From NCBI RefSeq assembly GCF_047663525.1, contig NC_092607.1, forward strand, positions 5,489,001 to 5,553,000: a stretch of DNA of 64,000 nt, read 5' to 3'. The stretch's first letter is position 1; each line of letters opens with the position of its first letter. The stretch is from Anas platyrhynchos (Eukaryota; Chordata; Aves; Anseriformes; Anatidae). Below, one piece after another: positions 56,662 to 64,000 of the stretch. Both the position numbers and the translations under genes were made by a program. Below the pieces are notes generated by a model. It ran no database searches. It saw nothing but the letters and a program-made list of their open reading frames with translations, and was not told the DNA's origin.

Positions 56662-57740
56662 AGCAGGCGGGTGCCCGCGTCCAGGCGCAGCCGCCGAGGG
56701 CGAAGCCCCCTGAAACCAAGGGGCCGTGGGGCAGAGCAGGGGACGGCCGCCCCGTGCCCGGCTTTGCCTCTGCGTGGTTTCTGGTGCCTTTCCTGGGGGT
56801 GTCCCTCGGCGGTGCAGCGGCCACAGGCCCTCTCGCCACCCCCCTGCAATATTTCCTTCCCCTCCAGCATCTCGCTGCGGTGTGACCGAGCCCAGCGCCG
56901 CTCAGGGCAGCTCTGGTCCTTGGGGGGGGGGGATGCTGGGGTGCGGGGGGGCTCCCCTCTCGGTGCCCCCTCGCCACGGGGGTGCCCGTGGCAGAGCTTT
57001 AAGCAGTCCTGTGTATAGATTGGATTAATTTATTTTGGTTCCCTGGGGACAGCGTTTCGTTTCCTGGGAGGGGCGGGGGGGGGAGGCGCGCGGCAGTGTG
57101 GGGGTGCCGGGAGGTTTCCTTATGCTGGAAAGGGGCTGGCGGAGGTGTGGGGGTGCCGGGTCGCTGTGAGCCCCCCCTGTGCGGGGAGGGCACCGTGCCC
57201 GGCTGAGCGTGGGGTATTTATTTATTATTTATGCCATGTGGGAGCTCTCCCAGGACGTGGTGGGCAGGGGGAGCAAGAGTGGGGCATGAAGTGGGGGGGG
57301 AACAGTGCTGGTGGAGGGCCCCAGCGGGGGTCTGCTGGCACACCCCAGCTTTGCTTTTGCCCCCAAACGGGGCGCTGGCAAAGCCCCTGCCGTGCCAGGT
57401 GGCCATGGGAAGGGCGATGGGACAGGAATGGGGCCGTGTGTGTGTCCCCCAGGGATGGGGGGGTCCCGGGGGTGCATGGGGCCGGGGAGCATCCCCACCC
57501 CCTGGTGCCGGTGAGGACCAAACATTGTCTCCAGGTTTTCTCTTCTAAATTCCCGTGCAGCCATCCAGGCCGAGCCCCTTCTGGGGTTTGGTTCCTCCTC
57601 CCTGGCCCAAGGGTTTGGGGGGGTGGCAGGGAGGAAGGGGGGGCCCTGGGCCGGGCTGGAGCCGCACTTTCACTTACTGCCTTTTAACAAGCTTGTGTTC
57701 CTCTGAGCTTCGTGTTTAATAAAGATTTCTACTGACTCTG
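56662..57740 (+). other. E2F1: E2F1 3' UTR
   Basis: GC-rich 3' UTR of about 1.07 kb, a length like the human one I recall. It ends at a canonical AATAAA at 57718-57723 followed by a U/G-rich element (CTGGTCTCTACTTTGGGG). It contains G runs near 56922 and 57066. Confidence 0.85.
57718..57723 (+). terminator. E2F1: E2F1 polyadenylation signal
   Basis: Canonical AATAAA about 1.06 kb after the stop codon, with a U/G-rich downstream element within 40 nt. Confidence 0.85.
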
Positions 57741-59814
57741 GTCTCTACTTTGGGGCTGGGCTCAGCTGCCTGGGGATGGATGGGGGCCTGAAGTGTTGCC
57801 TACACCCAGAGCTAAGGGCTGGGGGGTTGTTTGTTTGTTTATTTTAACTTGAAATGCAAAGGTGGGGCTCTCAGAGTCTGCAGGAAGCACTTCGGTGGGT
57901 GAAGGACAGGAAGGGGGTGTCCCTGCAGGGCTGGGGACACCGCAGATCCCAGGGAGATGGGGACATCGAGGGACGTGGGGGAGGACGGCGTGGCGGGTCT
58001 GGGGGTGGCTGGGCCGTGCCGCTTCCTTCCCGTCTTTGTGCGCTCGCTCCTCGTTCTTTCTGCCTGGCTTCCTGCGTGTTACTTATTTAAATACCCTGAT
58101 AAATATTTCACTCCGGCCTGCGTTGTTGCATAAGCCCTCTGCTCCTACCCGGGCATACAAGGCCGTGTGGTGCCGGGCTGCCCCGTGCTGCTGGGGCAGG
58201 TGCAGTACTCACACGGCTCCTCGTGCTGAGCTGGGATGGGTTTGGGTTTGGGGGTGAGGGCTCCCTGCCCTCGGGGCTGTGCTGGTCCCTTCCTTCTCCT
58301 CTGCAGGGTGCCCAGACCTGGTGGGGCTGCAGAGCCTGGAGCAGCCGTGATGCAGGGAGGCGGTTCCAGAGGGGTTCATGGCACGGGAGCATCCTCGTTC
58401 ACCTCCTTTCCTGCCTCCTGCCATGGGACAAACCACCCCGGCCTTTGGGTCTGGGCTGGGCCGAGGCAGTGGGAAGGTGGCAGGTTGTGCTGATAGGGAT
58501 TTCCTTCTTGGTGAGTGCTCGGCGTTGTTTCCTGACAAACAAAGCCCAGCTGGGAGAGCCTGGCTGCCAAGCCTGGCCTGGGTGGATACGTGGCGCGTGT
58601 CGAGCAGTCGTTTATCCCTTCCCATTTTTCATGTCCCTATTTTTATTTGTGGAAAGCTGTACCCACTTTCGTGATGTCTGCAGCATGGAGCAGCACAGCT
58701 TTTCCCCTTCCTCTGAGTAAAGGTGAACCTCCCTGCACCGCCACCAGCAGTGCTCACCGCCCTGCTTGCGGGATGCGATTCCTCGGGATCAGCAGTCCCT
58801 ACAAAAGCAGGGCCAGCACCGTGAGCCCCGGCAGGGCCAGGGCACATCCCCACTGTGCCATGCAGCCCATCTGTGGAGCAATGCACGGGCTGCCCCACGC
58901 CGGGCAGAGCTCTACAGGAATAGCTGCTGTGTCCCAGGGATGAGTCACGGTGCAGCTGAAGGGCTTCCCTGCTTCTATTTCGGATCCCTGCAGAAAGAGC
59001 TGATCGCCCGTGTAGGAGTTCTCGCTTCTGACAAGCACGCGTGGGGATGGGGCGAGCGTGGCTGTGCCACCTGGAGTGGGGAGTTGGGCACGAAGGGAAG
59101 GAGCCTGACACCAGCCCTGTTTGGGGCCCGACTCCAGCCCCGTTTGGGACCTGCCATCCCCCTGCAGGTGGGACAGCCACCTTGCTTTGCATTCCGTACT
59201 CCACCTCCCCAAAAGCACTGGCATTTCTTTGGAAAATAAGCAAAGCAGGGAGCTGAAACGCAGCCTCGTTTATTCACCAGACACCAGCAAGCGGGTGCTG
59301 CGTTGGTTGATACCCGGCTGTGTGCCTGTGCCCCGCTCTGCCTGGGCAGCGCCACCGCTGCAGGGCCAGCAGCGAGGCCGTGCCCTCCTTCCCTCCTGGA
59401 GGCGTTTGGGTATCAGCCATGGCTTGTTTTGGGAAGGAGACGTGTTGGGAAGGAGAAGCCGTGAGACGAAACCTCCCCATGAGGCATCCTCACGCTGGCC
59501 ACCTGCTCTGCTCGCAGCCGTTTCCCCCTGGGAAGGGGGCAGCCGGCCAGCCCCGCGTGCTGTGGCTCCGTCATGTCGGGCTGGGAAGCGTCTCGGCTCT
59601 GGAAGCTGGGTTACGAGAAGCTCAGCAAAATGGGTGAGGCTGCAGAGCGCCCTGTGAGGAGAGGAGCTGTGCTGATGCAGCCTGCCGGGCCCTCACTCTG
59701 CGCCCAAAGCCCCGGGTTGTAAATAAACCCCTGGGATGTGGGGTGGGAGAGGAGTGGGGAGAAGGGAGGCTGCAGGGGCCACCTGGGCCAGCTGTGGACA
59801 CCAAGGGGCCTTTG
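57741..59814. other. E2F1-NECAB3 spacer
   Basis: About 2 kb of GC-rich unique-looking sequence. In humans small genes (C20orf144, ACTL10) lie around NECAB3, but nothing here resembles an actin-like reading frame. No repeat family is recognised. Confidence 0.5.
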
Positions 59815-60420
59815 GCACCACTGGGGGGCAACTGGAGCCAGCTGGGAGCTCACTGGGCTGACTGGAAGCACACTGGGGATGCAGTGGGGATGCATTGGCA
59901 CCACTCTGAGGTGACTGGGATCACACTGGGGTGACTGGGATCACACTGGGGATGACTGGGGCTGTGCTGGGCTGACTGGGATCACACTGGGGATGCAGTG
60001 GGGACACGTTGGCACCACACTGGGGCTGACTGGGATCACACTGAGGTGACTGGGATCAAACTGGGCTGAATGGGGCTGTGCTGGGCTGACTGGGACCACA
60101 CTGAGGACGCATTGGCACCACACTGAGGTGACTGGGATCATGCTGGGGCTGACGGGATCACACCGGGATTACACTGGGACTGACTGGGGCTGTGCTGGGC
60201 TGACTGGGACTGCACTGGGGACACACTGGGGACGCATTGGCATCGCACTGAGGCTGACTGGGATCATGCTGGGGCTGACTGGGATCACACTGGGGTCACA
60301 CTGTGCTGACTGGGATCAGGCTGGGCTGACTGAGGCTGTGCTGGGCTGACTGGTACCGCACTGGGGATGCACTGGGGACGCACTGGCACCACACTGGGGC
60401 TGACTGGGATCACACTGGGG
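59815..60420. repeat. minisatellite, basic period about 10 bp
   Basis: About 600 bp of variants of a decamer of the form NNNACTGGGN, such as TCACACTGGG, CTGACTGGGA and GCTGTGCTGG. Longer blocks recur every 105-145 bp: GCTGTGCTGGGCTGACTGG begins at about 59951, 60066, 60187 and 60333, and variants of TTGGCACCACACTG recur in parallel. The array stops immediately before the NECAB3 CpG island. Confidence 0.9.
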
Positions 60421-60684
60421 CCGCCTGGAGCCGCCCCCTCAGCAGGGCCGCCACAGCGGCGACCACCGCGGCCCCCCTTGCCCCGCCCCGCCCTTCCCCT
60501 CTCCACCAATGAGGAGCGGGCCGGGAGGTGCCAATCACCCGGCTGGGCCAACCGGAGCGCCGCGGGGGCGGGCCCGGGGCTGAGGCAAAGTTGCCGGGCG
60601 GCTGCGGAGCCGCTCAGGGGCAGCGCGGGGTCCGCCGGCCCCTCACGGCCGCACCTCACGGCCCCCTCAGCGCCCCTCACGGCC
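60421..60684 (+). promoter_or_regulatory. NECAB3: NECAB3 CpG-rich promoter
   Basis: GC-rich block between the minisatellite and the NECAB3 start codon. It has GC boxes around 60480-60490 (CCCCGCCCCGCCC) and two CCAAT boxes at 60506-60510 and 60531-60535. No TATA box. Just before the ATG a GCCCCTCACGGCC-like unit repeats about four times, from about 60638 to 60684. Confidence 0.75.
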
Positions 60685-63630
60685 ATGGCGTGCGCCCAGC
60701 TGCTGGCCATGTGCCTGCTGCCGGCCAAGGCCGGTGCCGTGCCGCACCGGGAGCCGCTGCCCATCTTCCACGACGTGAGTAGCCGGCGCCGGGGAGCGGG
60801 CCCCGTGCGGCCGAGGGGGGTGAGGGGGGTGTGGGGGAGCGGGACGGAGCCGGGCCGGGCCGGGCCTCAGCCCCGCAGCTTGCCGGAGGGCGTTTAACGC
60901 CTTATAACGCCTTTTAACGCCTTTTAACGTCTCCCCGGGCGGCTCTCTGCGGCTGGCTGGCTCCCAGCCGTGCTCCGTCCCGAGCATCGCCTCCGCTACC
61001 GGCACCTCCGAGAGCCCCGAGGCGCGGAGCTGCCGCTCTGCCCCCCCCCAGAGCCGTGGGGATGGGGCCGGGGGGCTGCGGCTCGCTGGGGGCACCCAGC
61101 GGGGCCTGGGGAGCTGCAGGAGGGGCTGGAAGCAGCTCCAGGGGGTTCCCCGCTGATGCTCGTGGCGGGGAGAGCTCCCGGGGGCTTCTGCTGTGATGAA
61201 GGCTGAGAGGGAGAGGTGAGAGAGGGGGCCAGGGGAGAGAAAAGCAGCCTGTGCCTGCCTGGATGTGCCAGGTTGTGCTCTAACGAGCCAGGTCAGCTCT
61301 CCTGGTCAGCGCTCCGGCATTCGCCACTGCTGGAAGCTGCTCACAGCCCGGGGAGGTGAGGAGGAGGAGGAGGAGGAGGAGGAGTGGGGGGGGCTTTATC
61401 TGATGCTTCGCTGTGGGTGCTGTGCGAGCCGCAGCGCTGCCGTTGCAGTTCTGTCTCTGCAGACATCCCAAGCCTCTGGGATGTTTGGCTCCCAGGCTGG
61501 ACCCCGGGGCTCCTTCGCTTTCCTCTCTGCATACCAGAGACTGAGCAGAGCCGCCTGGGCAGCCAGCCGTGAGCACAGTGCTTTCACCCTGCTGTCCCCT
61601 CCCTGCAGCCAGCCTGGCCCTGGCTGAGTGTCCGGGAGCTGGGGTTGCTTCCAGTCCTGTGTGCAGGGGTAAGCCTGTGACATCCTTCCTTCCCAGGGCT
61701 GGGGGGCTTGGGAAGTGTTGGTTCAGGGCTTCCTCCATCGCTCTCAGCCTGCGTGCCGTCGCAGGCACTGAGTGGGGTGCAGCTGCTTGGGCACAGGGAC
61801 AAAGGGACAGAGACATCTCTCTTTCAGGCTCGCAGCAGCATTCCTGTGTTTTTGGAGCTGCCAGCTGCCCTGAATGCGAGTGAGGATTGAGGCAGGGCTC
61901 CCCAGCAGCCCACGCAGACCTGTTCCCACTCTCAGGCTGAGTCCCCCTCACTGTCCCCAGCATCACCCGGCCTCAGGGGAAATGGGGCAGGCGCTGCCCC
62001 CTCTCGCAGGGCTCTGGTGGCTCTGCTTCCCAGCTGAGCTGAGCTCAGGTAGGAAGTGCAGACCCGAGAGCCCTGGTGGCAGCAGATGCACCAGCAGACC
62101 CTTTAGCCTGGAGAAACCTTTGCTTTAAAACCCAGAGAAATCCCTAATGTGTGGGAGCTGCAGGTTTCTGTACTTAGCTCTAGCAAGGAAGCTCTGGAGC
62201 GCGACGTGGGAGCCCTGATGGGCGTCCACAGAGCTCCCTGCTCTACTTTCATGCCGGAAGGCAGCCTGGCCCTGCTGGAGGCTGGCACCCTGCAGGTACG
62301 TTACCTAACGCTGGGCAGCTCAGGGCAGCGCCTCCAGAGGAGTCTGCTTTGCTCAGAAGAGCATCCTCCGAGGCATCCCTGCCTGTTTTTGGCCATGGGG
62401 ATGGACCGGAGAGTTCCCTGCTGGGACCAGCATCAGAAAATCCTCTGCCCAGTTGCAAGGGAGCAGCATCTTTGGGAACAGGATTCTGCTTTCAGCTGTC
62501 TTTGCCTCTGCGCAGTTATCACGAGCACCTCAGTGGCTGACTGCGGGCTGAGCCCTCAAACAGTGCAGCAAAAGCATCAGCGGGGAGCAGGGGGTGCAGG
62601 GGCAGCTCAGCAGGGACGGGGCCTCCTGCAGCCAGGAGCAGAGCTGGTCTGGGGCGCTTTGATCAGCGCTTTCTACTTTGCAGCTGCTTGGAAAAGAACC
62701 TAGCACCGTCTGCCTTCCCTCTTTCCTGCCTTTTTTTCATTCCTGATCTTTCTTCAGACCTGGAAGGGATGGCTGAAAAGAAAGTTGTTACACAACTTGC
62801 TGTTGTCAGCTCTGCTAGGATGTGCTAGCCAAAGCCTGTGCTGCGCTGTCTGCGAGATGTTCCCAGGCTGCAGAAACCGTGCAGTTCCTCCCCAGCCAGC
62901 CAAACCTGCAGAGAGCTGCTGGTGAGCAGGGAGGGAGGAAGGGACGAGGAGCCCCAGCTTTCTGCTGGGCCATGGGCAGGAGAGTCGGGTTGAGACACGG
63001 CACTGGAGCCGCTCTCAAACTGTGCTCTGGGTCCGAATTCGTTACAGATGAGTGAATGAATGAATGAATTGCACTGGAGGGGGTTCACGTGTCCAGGTGT
63101 CCCAGGCAGAAGGACTGGGTGGTTACACCGCTCAGGGCAAGAGCTGCCCGTCAGTGCTGAGGGTTGAAGTGTCGGCAGTGATGCTCGAAGTGTTTCCATT
63201 GTGGGCGTTTTTTTGCTCAATGTCCTTTCATTGAAAGGATCTGAACAATTCAACACCTCCCATCACAAGTCTGTAGCAAAGCCGCAGCGATGCCCTTTCT
63301 CCTCTGTCCCCCTCTGTTCTCTAAAAGATGCTCTGAGCAAGTGCTGGGCCCGCTCAGGCAGCAGCGGGTGTGCTGGGAGCTGTGTGCGGCGGAGGAGAGG
63401 GATGGTTTTCATCATTTACAAAGGGAAATCTCCCCCAGACCGGCGTGTGCAGCGCTGTCCTTCCCAGCTCCGGTAACGCGGGCTCCTGCGGGGCCCGGAG
63501 GTCTCCCCGCGGTGGCTGGGGAGAGCTGGCAGCTGGCTCGCTCGCTGTTGAGCCGTGCCGCTCTTCCTGCCGCCTCTCAACCCCGTCGTGTTTTTTCCCT
63601 TTCAGATTTTCCGGCGAGCCGACAAGAACG
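60685..63630 (+). CDS. NECAB3: NECAB3, EF-hand calcium-binding protein, first two exons only
   Basis: Exon 1 is 60685-60774 (30 codons, MACAQLLAMCLLPAK..LPIFHD) followed by the donor GTGAGT. Exon 2 is only 25 nt, 63606-63630, encoding IFRRADKN plus one base, between TTTCAG and GTGAGT. MACA..L..CLL and FRRADKN are characteristic of NECAB3 and open its EF-hand. The remaining EF-hand, NECAB coiled-coil and ABM-type domains lie beyond the right edge. In mammals NECAB3 binds APBA2/X11L and affects amyloid precursor processing; it has also been linked to HIF-1 regulation through APBA3. The position next to E2F1 matches the human map. Confidence 0.93.
60891..60930. repeat. 10-bp tandem repeat CTTTTAACGC x4
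   Basis: Four consecutive decamers (CGTTTAACGC, CTTATAACGC, CTTTTAACGC, CTTTTAACGT) about 115 bp into NECAB3 intron 1, within the CpG island. Confidence 0.9.
61358..61384. repeat. GAG trinucleotide repeat
   Basis: About eight GAG/AGG units in NECAB3 intron 1. Confidence 0.9.
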
Positions 63631-64000
63631 GTGAGTGCTTTGTTCTGCCGCCGCCTCCCCCTCGCAGCCTGGCTCCGGGCGAAGCAGCAGCCCTTCCCCG
63701 CCGAGAGGCTCGCTGCAAGAGCAAAGGATGAGGGCAGGCAGCTCTCTGCCTGGAAGAAAAACGCCTTTCTGCTCTGCCTGCTGGAGGAAACACCGGCCGG
63801 GGGCTGGGAGGGGGCTCCCCAGCCTCACCACCCATGTGTCACGGGGGGCAGAGCCTCCCGGTGCTGGGTGCTGCTCGGTGGGGCCAGCAGCGGGAGGGAG
63901 GGCAGAGCAGGCTGTGCAGCACGGCTGGCTGGGCTCCGGCAGGCTTTTTCTCCACCCCTTGCAGGACTGTTTTGGTCTCTGCCCCCTGTTTGGGTGACCT
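63631..64000 (+). other. NECAB3: start of NECAB3 intron 2
   Basis: Intronic sequence after the 25-nt exon 2, running off the window. Exon 2 ends with the first base of the next codon, so the following exon, expected to encode DDGKLSFEEF-like EF-hand residues, lies beyond 64000. Confidence 0.8.

Larger units (their letters stand above)
60775..63605 (+). other. NECAB3: NECAB3 intron 1
   Basis: A 2.8 kb GT-AG intron. It begins in the CpG island and carries four tandem decamers of the type CTTTTAACGC at 60891-60930, a GAG repeat at about 61358-61384 and a TGAA repeat at 63053-63069. No internal exon is recognised. Confidence 0.75.

Noticed and set aside
57741-59814. Possible ACTL10 or C20orf144 homologue between E2F1 and NECAB3
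   Set aside because: No actin-like motifs or other family signatures in any frame.

Overview
The window is nuclear DNA of a bird. It holds multi-exon genes with GT-AG introns, CpG-rich promoters and several copies of the CR1 retrotransposon, one ending in the avian-style ATTCTATGATTC tail. Five protein genes can be reconstructed exon by exon: CHMP4B and ZNF341 on the minus strand, then PXMP4, E2F1 and the first two exons of NECAB3 on the plus strand. As I recall the human map, this neighbour order is that of human 20q11, inverted. The species cannot be fixed from the sequence alone; a galliform or anseriform bird is plausible.

Layout. 1-1.84 kb: flank beyond CHMP4B. 2.58-20.31 kb: CHMP4B (5 coding exons, 229 aa, with a 12.8 kb first intron). 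20.31-20.65 kb: CpG-rich CHMP4B promoter with a CRE and two inverted ZNF143-like sites, lying between two minus-oriented CR1 fragments. 24.64-44.31 kb: ZNF341 (15 coding exons, 839 aa). 44.31-44.44 kb: a 125-bp head-to-head promoter shared by ZNF341 and PXMP4. 44.44-46.63 kb: PXMP4 (4 exons, 221 aa). 46.6-53.5 kb: intergenic. 53.5-57.7 kb: E2F1 (7 exons, 408 aa) with five CCAAT boxes, paired E2F sites in the promoter and a U12-type AT-AC intron. 59.8-60.4 kb: minisatellite with a period near 10 bp. 60.4 kb to the end: NECAB3 promoter, exon 1 and a 25-nt exon 2; the gene continues past the right edge.

The genes are neighbours rather than a pathway: an ESCRT-III subunit, a zinc-finger regulator, a peroxisomal membrane protein, a cell-cycle transcription factor and a calcium-binding EF-hand protein. 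Exon boundaries were fixed by requiring splice signals, unbroken reading phase and agreement with my knowledge of the families; summed exon lengths are exact multiples of three for the four complete genes.

I found no convincing unknown system. The most interesting points are the E2F1 minor-spliceosome intron, whose branch point contains the stop codon that would end a retained-intron product; the compact ZNF341/PXMP4 promoter with a TISU-like start and a CTCF-like site; the NF-Y/E2F array at E2F1; a competing out-of-phase donor in ZNF341; and the minisatellite abutting the NECAB3 promoter.
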